A stretch of 64,000 bases of DNA from Massilia sp. Root335 (GTDB taxonomy: Bacteria > Pseudomonadota > Gammaproteobacteria > Burkholderiales > Burkholderiaceae_D). How positions within the stretch are numbered: the first letter of the stretch is position 1; each line of letters starts with the position of its first letter. Shown here one piece after another: positions 36,707 through 45,552 of the stretch. The translations under genes and the position numbers were made by a program. The DNA lies in assembly GCF_001425685.1 (NCBI RefSeq), contig NZ_LMCY01000044.1, positions 62,763-126,762 of the forward strand. Reading direction: 5' to 3'. A model generated the notes under the pieces. It did no database searches and was not told the DNA's origin. It was given only the letters and a program-made list of their open reading frames with translations.

Positions 36707-37860
36707 TGCGCGAGCCCCGCGTCCTGTTCGTCAGCTATGAATTCGGTCCGCAGGTATCGGGCGGCATCGCGCGCGTGATCAATGGCCTCAGCGCCGCCCT
36801 GATCGGCAAGGTCGACTTCGACGTCTTCCTGTTGCAATGGCGCGTCGAGATCGACAATTTTTCCGGCGACCTCTATCGCAACGGCGTGGACAGGCGGTGT
36901 TATTTCGGCCACTACATCGACACGATACGCGACCTCATCAGGCTGAACGGCTACAACATCGTGCACGTCATGCACGCAGGCGAGCACACCTACGAGATCG
37001 TGAAATGCCTGCGGGACGAGGCCGTCGACGTCGTGTTCAGCCTGCACTCGATCATGAAGCACGACCAGTCCATCCGCAAGGCATCGGAAAAAGACCTGTT
37101 TCATGAAGACTTCCTTCTCAAGAACAGCGATCACGTCCACCTGCTGAGCGAGACGGCCCGGCAATGGGTCGCCGCGGCCTATCCGGATTTTCGCCCGAAC
37201 GGGGACTTCCATATCATTCCGAATGCGATCGGGTGCCCGGCCGGGCGCACGCGAATCGCACCGCGCGGGCGGACCGTGCTGTGCATGTCGCGCTGGAGCC
37301 ATGGCAAAGGCCTCGAATACCTGCTGGACGCCATTCCCCATGTGCTGGCGGCCCTGCCGGACGTGCGCTTCGTGCTGGCGGGCAGGAAGGAAAGCAGCTG
37401 GGAGTACGACGTCGCGAGCTATGTGAAAAAAATCGACGAAAAGATCAGCCGCGTCGCAGATCACGTGGAGGTACTCGGCTGGATCGACGACGCGCAGAAG
37501 GACCAGCTGTGCGCACGGGCCGACGTGGTGGTCATGCCCAGCGAAGTGGAGTACTTCCCCTACGCGATCCTGGAACCGGCCGCGGAAGGCATTCCCGTCG
37601 TGGCGAGCCGCATTTCCGGCAGCCGCGAGATCCTCGAGGAAGGACGGGACTGCCTCATGTACGACACGACGGACGTTCTCCAGCTCGCGGAACAGATCGT
37701 GACCGTGCTCGGCAATCCGGACCTGGCCGACCGGCTCGCCGCCAATGCCCATGCGCGCGTTTCGACCGAATACACATGGGACAGGATCAGCAGCATGTAC
37801 CGGGAGCTGTATGTCCGCGTGCTGAATTCCGGCCAGAGCGCCTGGCGCGCCGTCGCATGA
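36691..37860 (+). CDS. GT4-family glycosyltransferase
   Basis: A 389-residue GT-B fold glycosyltransferase. The N-terminal domain starts RVLFVSYEFGPQVSGGIARV, with the glycine-rich GGIARV loop; the C-terminal donor-binding domain has SRWSHGKGLEYLLDAI and the EX7E motif region EYFPYAILEPAAEGIPVVAS. The donor sugar is unknown. Its start overlaps the end of the SelO-like gene by 16 bases, so it is part of the same operon. Confidence 0.9.
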   Translation: MQIRLMREPRVLFVSYEFGPQVSGGIARVINGLSAALIGKVDFDVFLLQWRVEIDNFSGDLYRNGVDRRCYFGHYIDTIRDLIRLNGYNIVHVMHAGEHTYEIVKCLRDEAVDVVFSLHSIMKHDQSIRKASEKDLFHEDFLLKNSDHVHLLSETARQWVAAAYPDFRPNGDFHIIPNAIGCPAGRTRIAPRGRTVLCMSRWSHGKGLEYLLDAIPHVLAALPDVRFVLAGRKESSWEYDVASYVKKIDEKISRVADHVEVLGWIDDAQKDQLCARADVVVMPSEVEYFPYAILEPAAEGIPVVASRISGSREILEEGRDCLMYDTTDVLQLAEQIVTVLGNPDLADRLAANAHARVSTEYTWDRISSMYRELYVRVLNSGQSAWRAVA

Positions 37861-39743
37861 AGTACTGCCTGGTCAACAGCGGTCTTGCCTCCCGCCCCGG
37901 TCTGCCGGTCGGCGTCGAACAATGGGTCGACGCGCTCGGCGGCGAACTGGTCGCGCCCGCCGCCCTCGCTACGCCGGCCGCGTGCGCACGCTACGACGTC
38001 ATCCATATCGTCTGCTGCCCGCAGAACGACCGGCTGATCGCCGATGTCCGCAACCGGCTGGGCGGGAACGGCAAGACCAGAGTGATCCTGTCCCTGCGCA
38101 GTATGTTTGACGCACGCCCGGAGACGCACGAACACGGGGCCCTGGTCGCGGCGTGTGCCCACGCCGACCTGCTCGTCGCCGGCGATCACGCGACCGTGCT
38201 GCATTACGAACGCATGACCGGACGGCGCGTCCACGCACTTCCCGACCCGGCCGACCTGCGCCGGCTCTACGCGGAGGCTGGCGCGTCCGGGCCGAAACTC
38301 GACAGGATCGCCTTCGTCATGCCGCGCGAACGCTTCGACGCGCACGGCCCAGGTTTCCTGGGGCGCGACGTCGAATTGTTCTGCGACGACTTCCGGAGCA
38401 CGCCCGCCCTGCTCGCCCGTCTCGGCCAGTTTGCCTTCATCTGCTTCGACGCCGATCTCGAAGGCCATGACGCGGAATTGATCTACCTGGCTGCCCGGGG
38501 CTGCGCCGTCATCGGCGGCGGCCGCGCCGAAGTCAACAAGCGCTGCTTCGCGCTCAGCGCCCACCTCGCGCCCGACGCCACGCTGAAAACCCTGCGCTGG
38601 TTGCTGGACGACGAAGACGCGAAACGCTACGCGCTCGAATGCGCCGCCGACAAGCTCGAATACTACAATCACGGCAACAGCCGGAACCGCTTGATGGCCC
38701 TGCTCGCGGCCACCGGCCTGCCGGATACGCGCGATCCCGGCGCGGAGTCCGTCCTGGCAGGCGACGCGGACCGGATCGTCTACCTGGATGCGATACGTCA
38801 CGTTTCCGGCCCGGTCCATGTCACCTACGGCAGCAATGAATTCGTGGTGGTCTGCCTGGTCAGGAACGGCGCGGAATACCTGCCGTCTTTCCTGCGTCAT
38901 TACCGCCGTATCGGCGCAACGCATTTCTATTTCGTCGACAACGAATCCACGGACGTCACACGCTCCATCCTGGCGGACCAGCCTGACGTCACCGTGTACA
39001 GGACGGCACTCCAGCACAGGAAATTCGAAAGCGAGATCCGCCGGGCGATCATCGAGAAGCACTGCGCGTCCCGGTGGTGCATGTGCGTCGACATCGACGA
39101 GCTGTTCGAGTTTCCGGGCTCCGGCACCCTCACGATGCGCAGTTTCCTCGATTACCTGAACGCGCACGGGTTCACGTCGGTCGTGGCCTACATGCTGGAC
39201 ATGTTTGCGGCCGACGCGCACACCGCCGGTGTTTATCTCGAGGACGCCTACCCGAATTTCGACCTGAGCGACGTCAGCAAAGGCGATTACTACGCCGGAT
39301 TCGAGGCGTTCTGCGACCACAACGTACTGCCTTGCCCCGAGATCGGCAATTACTATGGCGGCGTGCGGCAACACCATATCCGGTCCGGCGAATCGAGATT
39401 CCTGCTGACGAAGCATCCCCTGATGTTCATCGACCACCACATCGAAGCCGTGACGATGCCCCACTTCTGCAACAAGTCCCGGGTCGCCGATGTGACCTGC
39501 CTGCTGAAGCACTACAAGCTCACGGCCTCGCTCAAGGAGCGCATCGAGGAAGGAATCAGGACGGACAGCTTCTCGTTCATCATCAAGGACCAGATCGCCG
39601 CCTATCTCTCCCTGTCGGGCAACGGGCCGGTTGACCGGGCCGGCCGCCCATCCGGCGTCTACACGGACGTCGGGCGCCTGGTGGAGAGCGGTTTTCTGTA
39701 CACATCGGATCGCTACCAGGCCTACGTGGACGCATCGTCATGA
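37857..39743 (+). CDS. two-domain glycosyltransferase (GT-B-like plus GT2/GT92-like)
   Basis: A 628-residue fusion. Residues 1 to about 310 look like a degenerate GT4-type domain (MKYCLVNSGLASRPGLPVGV, then ELIYLAARGCAVIGGGRAE). From about 330 a GT2/GT92-like domain follows (VVVCLVRNGAEYLPSFLRHY, FYFVDNESTD) with the metal-binding DxD in CMCVDIDELFEF near residue 412. Acceptor and donor unknown. It overlaps the previous stop (ATGA) and the next start, so translation is coupled. Confidence 0.8.
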   Translation: MKYCLVNSGLASRPGLPVGVEQWVDALGGELVAPAALATPAACARYDVIHIVCCPQNDRLIADVRNRLGGNGKTRVILSLRSMFDARPETHEHGALVAACAHADLLVAGDHATVLHYERMTGRRVHALPDPADLRRLYAEAGASGPKLDRIAFVMPRERFDAHGPGFLGRDVELFCDDFRSTPALLARLGQFAFICFDADLEGHDAELIYLAARGCAVIGGGRAEVNKRCFALSAHLAPDATLKTLRWLLDDEDAKRYALECAADKLEYYNHGNSRNRLMALLAATGLPDTRDPGAESVLAGDADRIVYLDAIRHVSGPVHVTYGSNEFVVVCLVRNGAEYLPSFLRHYRRIGATHFYFVDNESTDVTRSILADQPDVTVYRTALQHRKFESEIRRAIIEKHCASRWCMCVDIDELFEFPGSGTLTMRSFLDYLNAHGFTSVVAYMLDMFAADAHTAGVYLEDAYPNFDLSDVSKGDYYAGFEAFCDHNVLPCPEIGNYYGGVRQHHIRSGESRFLLTKHPLMFIDHHIEAVTMPHFCNKSRVADVTCLLKHYKLTASLKERIEEGIRTDSFSFIIKDQIAAYLSLSGNGPVDRAGRPSGVYTDVGRLVESGFLYTSDRYQAYVDASS

Positions 39744-40855
39744 AATACAGTGTTGTCATCCCCACTTACAACAACAGGGACAACCTGATCAATTCCCTGG
39801 AAGCGCTCGTGCGCCTCGACTACCCGGGCCATTGTTTCGAAGTGATCGTGGTCGACGACGGGTCGTCCGATGGATTGATCGCGGCCATCGCGGGTTTCCG
39901 GCACCGGCTCGGCCTGAGGACCGTCCGGCTGGAACGCGACGATCACTCCTGCCGTTCCCGGGCGAGGAATCACGGATGGAAGATCGCCCTCGGCAAATAT
40001 GTGGTCTTCATCGATTCGGACATGATCGTCAAACCCGATTACCTGAAGCAGCTCGACAGGTATTTCGCCGGCGCGGACGACTGCATGGTGATCGGCACCC
40101 GCATCCATTCCCCGGCCAGGGTGCACGTGCGCAGTATTGCCGATGGATCGCTGTTCGAGACAGTCCGCTTCGCAGCGGACGCCATTCCGTCGCTGGATTA
40201 CCGCTACCTGGCGTTCTCGGCGCAATCGTTCAACGGCAGGGCGCTGCCCGATGCGTGGCTGCACGCCTACTCCTGCAATCTGGCGATACCGAAGCGCTGG
40301 TTGTCGGCCAGCGCCGGCTTCGACGAAAACATCGTCGACTGGGGCCTGGAAGATGTCGAACTCGCGTACCGGCTCTACAAGCTCGGCATCCACATCGAGA
40401 TCAATCCCTACCTGGAGGCGATTCACCAGAATCCCGGCCACAGGGACGACGTCGCCATTGGCCAGGCGCGCCTGGAAGGCTATCTCGGCAACATCCACTA
40501 TTTCCTGAGCCGCCATCCCGGCGCACTCGCCCACCACGCCGATCCGGTCGACGTCCTGGTCGAGGGACATCGCTATCGTGAACTGGTGCCCGGCGCGACC
40601 GATTTATGCGTCGACAACTTCGAAGACGACTGTCCGGCCGAATTGGCGCTCGACCTGATCCGCATGGGTGAAGGCCGGCACGACCGGATCATCCTGTTCG
40701 ATTACGCGAGCGCGTCCAACCTGGACGTGCACGTTCAAAAATTGCATTCCCCGGCATGCCCCATCCTGTACTTTCCGATGACGAGAAAGGTGGATGTAGC
40801 CGCCATGATGCATTACATCAGCGCCATGCGCGCCAAGACTGCGGCGCTCGCGTAA
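39740..40855 (+). CDS. GT2-family glycosyltransferase
   Basis: A 371-residue GT-A fold enzyme. It begins MKYSVVIPTYNNRDNLINSL, with VIVVDDGSSDG (UDP-sugar binding) and FIDSDMIVKPDY (DxD-like). The acceptor-side motif WGLEDVELAYRL resembles polypeptide N-acetylgalactosaminyltransferases and chondroitin-type enzymes. A peptide acceptor would fit the microcin context but is not proven. Starts 4 bases before the previous stop. Confidence 0.88.
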   Translation: MKYSVVIPTYNNRDNLINSLEALVRLDYPGHCFEVIVVDDGSSDGLIAAIAGFRHRLGLRTVRLERDDHSCRSRARNHGWKIALGKYVVFIDSDMIVKPDYLKQLDRYFAGADDCMVIGTRIHSPARVHVRSIADGSLFETVRFAADAIPSLDYRYLAFSAQSFNGRALPDAWLHAYSCNLAIPKRWLSASAGFDENIVDWGLEDVELAYRLYKLGIHIEINPYLEAIHQNPGHRDDVAIGQARLEGYLGNIHYFLSRHPGALAHHADPVDVLVEGHRYRELVPGATDLCVDNFEDDCPAELALDLIRMGEGRHDRIILFDYASASNLDVHVQKLHSPACPILYFPMTRKVDVAAMMHYISAMRAKTAALA

Positions 40856-40886
40856 GCGCCGCGCATCGACAAGACGAGACCAAGCC

Positions 40887-41306
40887 ATGTACCCAGTCCC
40901 ACCTCCCGAATTCGGCATCGCATTGGAACTGATCAGCCGCCTGAACACGCCGCTCAATCCGCCGCTGCTGGGCAGTCTCCGGAACGCGGCATACGCCGGG
41001 ACGCTGACGATCCTGCGCAGCGCGAAGAACGACCCCGTCGGCTTCGTCTGCTGGGCGGGCGTCAACAAGGACAGCGTACGGATCGCGGATCAGTTCAACC
41101 TCTTTCCCTCGCATTTCTGGGAATTCAAGGAGGGCAGGATCGCATTGGTGCTCTTCGTGTTCTTCGCGTACCCCTTCAACGAAGAGGCGCGCACCGCATT
41201 CACGGCGTTCCTGAACTCGCGCCGCGCGGTCTACTTCACGAAAAAGAACAGGAAGCGCCTGGCGATCCGGACATCCAGGGGTTTCAGGTACGCCAAAGTC
41301 AACTAA
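40887..41306 (+). CDS. HlyC-like toxin-activating acyltransferase homologue lacking the catalytic His
   Basis: A 139-residue protein aligning with RTX-toxin acyltransferases: PVGFVCWAGVNKDSVRI (family PVAYCSWANLS), FKEGRIALVLFVFFAYPFNE and RLAIRTSRGFRYAKVN (family IRVDPKTHVGKV). In the microcin E492/H47 clusters the HlyC-like MceI/MchD works with MceJ/MchC to attach the modification, so the role here may be similar. The N-terminal His essential in HlyC has no counterpart; the only His is residue 76, and the catalytic Asp region is also altered. Confidence 0.65.
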   Translation: MYPVPPPEFGIALELISRLNTPLNPPLLGSLRNAAYAGTLTILRSAKNDPVGFVCWAGVNKDSVRIADQFNLFPSHFWEFKEGRIALVLFVFFAYPFNEEARTAFTAFLNSRRAVYFTKKNRKRLAIRTSRGFRYAKVN

Positions 41307-41342
41307 GCGCACGGAACGACATTGAACCGATCCGACTACGAC

Positions 41343-42353
41343 ATGAAACTCTCCTTCGTCATGCCCTTCACCTTGCGGGAACCGTTGACCGGCGCTTCCT
41401 GCTGGAGAAGCGAAGTGAACGAGGATTGCGTGGCACGCTTCACGCTGTTCCTGCGCTCCTTCCTGCATATGTTCCGGCAGGACGACCTGTGCGAGTTCAT
41501 CGTCGTGTGCCCTGCCGGCCAATGCGCGGCGGTGCGCGACATCATGTCGACCGCGACATGCGACCCGCGCTATATCGTGGTTGCGGAATCCGACGTCGCC
41601 CCCGGCGTCGACGCGATATTGAAAGCGGATGCGGAGGGGCGCGGCGGGTGGTATGCGCAGCAAATCGTCAAGCTGGCCGCGCATCGGATCGTCAAGACGC
41701 CGCATTATGTTGTCCTGGACAGCGACCTGGTTTGCATCCGCCCCTGCGGCCATGCCAGCTTTATCGCAGGAGGCCGCCTGCTGCTCAACGTCGAATCCGT
41801 CGAGGATTATGCGCGGCTCTATACCGGCGGCTTCGCCAGCAAGGAAATCGGCATCAAGAGCGAACGGCGCGTGCAATCGCTGCGCATCCTCGGCAGGGAT
41901 ACCGGGAACGCGAATCATGCAACGTTCTACGGCGAAACGCCCGTCATACTTTCCGCGCCCCACGTGGCGTCCATGCTGCGGGACCTCGAGCGCAGCCATG
42001 GCAAGGATTGGACCACCGTACTGACCGAACAATGCGGCTGGACGGAATACGGCTTGTATTTCGGTTACCTGGATGCCCTCGGCCTCACGGATACGGTGTA
42101 TCGCCCGGCCGGCAGTGACGCGATCCTGAGCCTGGAAAAATCGGTCTGGCAGGAGACGTCCAATTACCGCTCCGTGCGCGCCTACGACTACGCGCACTTT
42201 TTTTGCGACGACCGGGGCTACTTCGTCGCTATCCAGTCGTGGATTCCCAAAACGTCCTGGTTGCCACCGCGCTACGGGTCGAGGCTCGAATTTTATCGCG
42301 ACATGGAGCAATGGATCATGGGGCAAACCAGCAAAACCTTGAATATTAATTAA
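41343..42353 (+). CDS. DUF6492-type putative glycosyltransferase
   Basis: A 336-residue protein starting MKLSFVMPFTLREPL. GWYAQQIVKLAAHRIVKTPH and YVVLDSDLVCIRP (DxD-like) match the DUF6492 family, GT-A-like proteins of sugar loci. The CGWTEYGLYFGYL helix is also typical. A TTG at 41322 with a weak ribosome-binding site could add seven residues. The donor and acceptor are unknown. It continues the operon, with only 3 bases to the next gene. Confidence 0.7.
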   Translation: MKLSFVMPFTLREPLTGASCWRSEVNEDCVARFTLFLRSFLHMFRQDDLCEFIVVCPAGQCAAVRDIMSTATCDPRYIVVAESDVAPGVDAILKADAEGRGGWYAQQIVKLAAHRIVKTPHYVVLDSDLVCIRPCGHASFIAGGRLLLNVESVEDYARLYTGGFASKEIGIKSERRVQSLRILGRDTGNANHATFYGETPVILSAPHVASMLRDLERSHGKDWTTVLTEQCGWTEYGLYFGYLDALGLTDTVYRPAGSDAILSLEKSVWQETSNYRSVRAYDYAHFFCDDRGYFVAIQSWIPKTSWLPPRYGSRLEFYRDMEQWIMGQTSKTLNIN

Positions 42354-42356
42354 ATC

Positions 42357-43238
42357 ATGGACGACATCAAAATCGCACGCGGCGTATATTTTCTCGCCAA
42401 TAACCGGGTCTTCGAACAGGTGATCGCATTCCTGCGAAGCTTTCGTACCCACAACCCCACGATTCCCTTGTGCCTGATTCCTTTCGACAGCGACTTCGAC
42501 AGGATAGCCGCGCTCAAGGATACGTATTCCTTTTCCATCTTCGACGATCCCGCCCTGCTCGCCAGTTGCGATGCCATCAGCGAGAAATTCCACGGCCGCG
42601 TGATCGGCGCCTACCGCAAACTCGTCGCGTGGGAAGGCAAGTTCGAAACCTTCGCGTATATCGATGTCGATACCGTCGTGCTTGATTCGGTGGATTTCGC
42701 ATTCGATCACCTGAAGTACGGCCCTTACATGGCGTCGCACTCGAACATCGAGGCTATCCGGCGCTGGGTATGGAAAGACAACGTCCATGCAACCCATCTG
42801 CTGACGCCACCCCAGATCGCCTACGCGGCCAATACGGGTTTCTTTGTCAGCGTACGCGGCCTGTTCCCCATGAAGCACGCTCTGGCAAAAGTCAATGCGG
42901 CGTTGGAACTCAAGGACTGCATGGAACTGCATTGCATGGAGCAGCCTTTCCTGAATTACCTCGTCGTCACCTCCGGCTATTCCTATGCGAGCCTCCTGAC
43001 GCTGCGCTTGATGGGCATTGCCCCGACAGCGAAGCTGGAATGGTGGGGAGGACAAGAAGGGGCAACGGTAGATAACGGAAAACTCTACCCGCCCGGCGGC
43101 GAGCCGATCTTCCTGGTGCATTGGGCGGGCATCTGGCAGGAAGCCAGCGCATCCGGCAAGAGCCTTCCTTACCAGGCATTGTGGGACTTCTACCGCCGTC
43201 CGGAAATCCCGGCCGATATTTTCACGACAAATCCATGA
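42357..43238 (+). CDS. GT8-like putative glycosyltransferase
   Basis: A 293-residue GT-A-like protein. [20 protein letters not shown] opens the nucleotide-binding fold and [16 protein letters not shown] gives a DxD motif. The C-terminal part has HWAGIWQ, similar to the His-containing metal site of GT8 enzymes. The exact family is uncertain. It starts 3 bases after the previous stop and overlaps the next start (ATGA). Confidence 0.65.
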   Translation: MDDIKIARGVYFLANNRVFEQVIAFLRSFRTHNPTIPLCLIPFDSDFDRIAALKDTYSFSIFDDPALLASCDAISEKFHGRVIGAYRKLVAWEGKFETFAYIDVDTVVLDSVDFAFDHLKYGPYMASHSNIEAIRRWVWKDNVHATHLLTPPQIAYAANTGFFVSVRGLFPMKHALAKVNAALELKDCMELHCMEQPFLNYLVVTSGYSYASLLTLRLMGIAPTAKLEWWGGQEGATVDNGKLYPPGGEPIFLVHWAGIWQEASASGKSLPYQALWDFYRRPEIPADIFTTNP

Positions 43239-44191
43239 AGCCCATGCACACCATGGAAAGAATCCTCGTAACGGGAGGGGCCGGGTTCCTCGGAAGCCAT
43301 TTATGCGATCGCCTGGTCGCAAGCGGCGCCGATGTTCTGTGTGTCGATAACTTATTTACCGGCAGTAAAGCGAACATCGCCCATCTGATCGGCAAGCCCA
43401 CATTCGAATTGATGCGGCATGACGTGACCTTTCCACTATACGTGGAAGTGGACAAGATCTATAACCTGGCTTGTCCAGCCAGCCCGGTGCACTATCAGCA
43501 CGATCCGGTGCAGACCACGAAGACCAGCGTACACGGCGCAATCAACATGCTGGGACTGGCCAAGCGCGTCAAGGCACGCATCCTGCAGGCGTCGACGAGC
43601 GAAGTTTACGGCGATCCCGAAGTGCATCCGCAGCCGGAGGACTATCTCGGACGCGTCAATCCGATCGGTATCCGTTCCTGTTACGACGAGGGCAAGCGCT
43701 GCGCCGAGACGTTGTTCTTCGATTACTGGCGCCAACACGAACTGCGCATCAAGGTCATCCGCATTTTCAATACCTATGGACCGCGCATGCACCCGAACGA
43801 CGGGCGCGTGGTGAGCAATTTCATCGTGCAGGCCTTGCAGGGTAAAGACATCACCCTGTATGGCGATGGCCAGCAGACCAGGAGCTTCTGCTATGTCGAC
43901 GACCTGATCGACGCGATGGTCGCCATGATGGAGACCCGCGACCACATTACCGGCCCATTCAACGTCGGGAATCCCTTCGAATTCACCATGCTGGAATTGG
44001 CCGAGTTGACGCTCAAGCTGACCGGTTCGAAATCCAGGCTGACGTTTCTGCCATTACCTCAGGACGATCCGCGGCGGCGCAAACCGGATATCGGAGCAGC
44101 GAGGGAAATGCTGGGCTGGAAACCCAAGGTCGGGCTGGAAGATGGGCTCCGGGAAACCGTGAATTACTTCAAGCGGACACTCCTGGTTTAA
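43235..44191 (+). CDS. UDP-glucuronate decarboxylase (UDP-xylose synthase)
   Basis: A 318-residue SDR enzyme that converts UDP-glucuronate to UDP-xylose. NAD-binding motif [16 protein letters not shown]; substrate and catalytic residues in [19 protein letters not shown] and [11 protein letters not shown] (here the Tyr of YxxxK is in CYDEGKR); [15 protein letters not shown] and [10 protein letters not shown] are typical of UXS. It would supply UDP-xylose to the upstream glycosyltransferases. The ATG at 43235 overlaps the previous stop; ATG 43244 or 43253 are alternatives. Last gene of the operon. Confidence 0.9.
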   Translation: MKPMHTMERILVTGGAGFLGSHLCDRLVASGADVLCVDNLFTGSKANIAHLIGKPTFELMRHDVTFPLYVEVDKIYNLACPASPVHYQHDPVQTTKTSVHGAINMLGLAKRVKARILQASTSEVYGDPEVHPQPEDYLGRVNPIGIRSCYDEGKRCAETLFFDYWRQHELRIKVIRIFNTYGPRMHPNDGRVVSNFIVQALQGKDITLYGDGQQTRSFCYVDDLIDAMVAMMETRDHITGPFNVGNPFEFTMLELAELTLKLTGSKSRLTFLPLPQDDPRRRKPDIGAAREMLGWKPKVGLEDGLRETVNYFKRTLLV

Positions 44192-44290
44192 GACAACTCG
44201 CCAGGCCAGCCATCTGGCGCCGGTATCAGTTGTTAAGCCAAGAAAGCTGTTTTATTTTTTTGTAAGCGCCATAAAAAATACACAAGGTCG

Positions 44291-44330
44291 CGGATAAACT
44301 TTGATAAATTTTGATAGATTCTGATGGGTT
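44291..44330 (+). repeat. four tandem 10-base GATA-like repeats
   Basis: Units CGGATAAACT, TTGATAAATT, TTGATAGATT and CTGATGGGTT follow each other with an exact 10-base period, close to one DNA turn. A 7-base inverted repeat TCGCGGA / TCCGCGA (44288-44294, 44332-44338) flanks them. Likely a binding array for a transcription regulator or a bent-DNA element. Confidence 0.5.
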
Positions 44331-44374
44331 GTCCGCGAGCCTCAGGCGCGTAATGTGATGTTTTGATATATTTG

Positions 44375-44401
44375 GCGAATATTTTCCGCAAAAATATTCG
44401 C
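44375..44401. repeat. 11-base inverted repeat upstream of precursor 3
   Basis: GCGAATATTTT (44375-44385) and AAAATATTCGC (44391-44401) around CCGCA. A symmetric AT-rich site about 130 bases before the precursor start; a possible operator. Confidence 0.5.
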
Positions 44402-44533
44402 GCATATGGAATTCCTGGTCGAATTAGACTGCATGAATTCAGGATTGATTAACTTAATCGAGTTGACATGGGTTTTAAATAATGAGATTATTTATTGCCG
44501 CGACAAAGCGGCATTTCAATTTTGGAGAGAAAA

Positions 44534-44737
44534 ATGCAAGATCTGAGCTTTGATGAAATTTCAATGGTTTGTGGCGCTGATCGTGGAGACGCTACTGCAG
44601 GCGGAGCGGTTGCTGGAGCAGTCTTCGGTGGCGCAGCGGCTGGCGCAGAATACGGTGTTTGGGGCGGAGCGGGCGGCGTGATTGCCGGGGCAATCATTGG
44701 TGGCGCTATCGGCTACATCGCCTATTCCATGGGCTAA
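44534..44737 (+). CDS. microcin/colicin V-like precursor 3 (Gly-Ala leader)
   Basis: A 67-residue peptide. The 15-residue leader MQDLSFDEISMVCGA has the L-x-x-x-E-(I/L)-x-x-V-x-G-(G/A) pattern of colicin V and class IIb microcins and ends Gly-Ala like the H47 and E492 leaders. The 52-residue core is strongly Gly/Ala-rich with glycine-zipper segments (GVIAGAIIGGAIGYIAY) and ends YSMG. An upstream in-frame Met at 44495 would spoil the leader. A rho-independent terminator follows directly, so it is probably a single-gene transcript. Confidence 0.72.
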   Translation: MQDLSFDEISMVCGADRGDATAGGAVAGAVFGGAAAGAEYGVWGGAGGVIAGAIIGGAIGYIAYSMG

Positions 44738-44746
44738 TAGATTCAC

Positions 44747-44774
44747 CGGCCCGTCTCGTTTGACGGGCCGTTTT
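44747..44774 (+). terminator. rho-independent terminator after precursor 3
   Basis: Stem CGGCCCGTC / GACGGGCCG (44747-44755, 44762-44770) with a 6-base loop and four T. Confidence 0.88.
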
Positions 44775-45204
44775 CAGCTTTAATTTAGCAAGACAATGTC
44801 TTTTAATGTGCGCAGCAGACATTAAATAACTTATTGATGTTTTTTGGCTTGGCTGCCTCTGAATTCGCTATGGCAACTTGAAATTTTCGAAAAGAGAAAT
44901 CTCAATACTGATCGTAATAATTTATCGTGCAGCCTGTAGCGGCGGCAGCGGATTTTTTATAGAATGACATGGAAAAATGGCTTATTCCAGGCGCATGCCA
45001 AATAGCCGCTGCGAAGAATATGGGTTAGGTTGCCATTATTACCACAGCAATGGATCGATGGCGACGTCGTGTTTGGATGAAGCTGTTTAGTGACCTACAT
45101 GCACAGATTCTTCCTCCCCTGTATTGTTATGCCTGAAATTATTCGGCGCGCCCGGATTTTTGGCGCGAAAAATGTAAGCTTAATTTGGTCTACAGGAGAA
45201 TTTA
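44775..45204. other. AT-rich gene-free stretch between precursor 3 and a small membrane gene
   Basis: 430 bases with no supported gene. It contains short inverted repeats such as ATTTTTGGCGCGAAAAAT (45157-45174), shortly before the ribosome-binding site of the next gene. No transposon end or RNA gene was recognised. Confidence 0.4.
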
Positions 45205-45378
45205 ATGCCAGCCTCTAACAATTCGAGGAATCGCAATTTCATCGGCGTTGGCATATCCCTCGGAACGGGAGTTGGCGCTGCAGTTGGCATTATTACTGGC
45301 CATCTCGCACTGGGTATCAGCTCTGGAGTTGCAATTGGCTTTGTTATCGGTGTTTTGCTGTCAAAGCGACGTCGATGA
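45205..45378 (+). CDS. 57-residue glycine-zipper membrane protein, possible immunity protein 3
   Basis: A short gene with a clear ribosome-binding site (AGGAG, 8 bases before the ATG). After a polar start (MPASNNSRNRNFIG) come two glycine-rich helices (GTGVGAAVGIITGHL and GVAIGFVIGVLL) and a basic end KRRR. It is the nearest downstream gene to precursor 3, 467 bases away, so an immunity role is possible but weaker than for the other two. Similar small glycine-zipper proteins of unknown role exist widely. Confidence 0.5.
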   Translation: MPASNNSRNRNFIGVGISLGTGVGAAVGIITGHLALGISSGVAIGFVIGVLLSKRRR

Positions 45379-45454
45379 CGGTCTTCGTTTCCTAATCTGG
45401 ACTTCCCCGTGGACTCAATCCACCCAAGTTGCTGACTGCAAGACGGTCGCCGTC

Positions 45455-45512
45455 ACGTGATGACTCAATGAGGTACTACGCTTGATCGCCCATGCTGGCG
45501 GCTTCCTGGCAT
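45455..45512 (+). mobile_element. possible IS4-family transposase scar
   Basis: One frame reads LNEVLRLIAHAGGFLA then a stop, resembling the C-terminal LGGFLGRK region of IS4-type transposases. Only a few tens of bases remain, so the assignment is weak. Confidence 0.25.
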
Positions 45513-45552
45513 GAAACGGCTCAACGTACTTCAAGAAACATGAACTGATCGC

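Larger units (their letters stand above)
44192..44533 (+). promoter_or_regulatory. AT-rich regulatory region upstream of precursor 3
   Basis: 342 bases without a gene. It contains a hairpin CGCCAG/CTGGCG (44199-44219) after the UXS gene, four helically phased 10-base repeats (44291-44330), an 11-base inverted repeat (44375-44401), and ends with the ribosome-binding site GGAGAG before the ATG at 44534. The repeats suggest cooperative binding of a regulator. No clear -35/-10 pair was fixed. Confidence 0.5.

Noticed and set aside
40818-43322. 834-codon frame antisense to the glycosyltransferase genes
   Set aside because: Opposite the operon genes with clear motifs; no features of its own.
45248-45460. 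70-codon frame overlapping the glycine-zipper gene
   Set aside because: Out of frame with the 45205-45378 gene, which has a good ribosome-binding site and two membrane helices.
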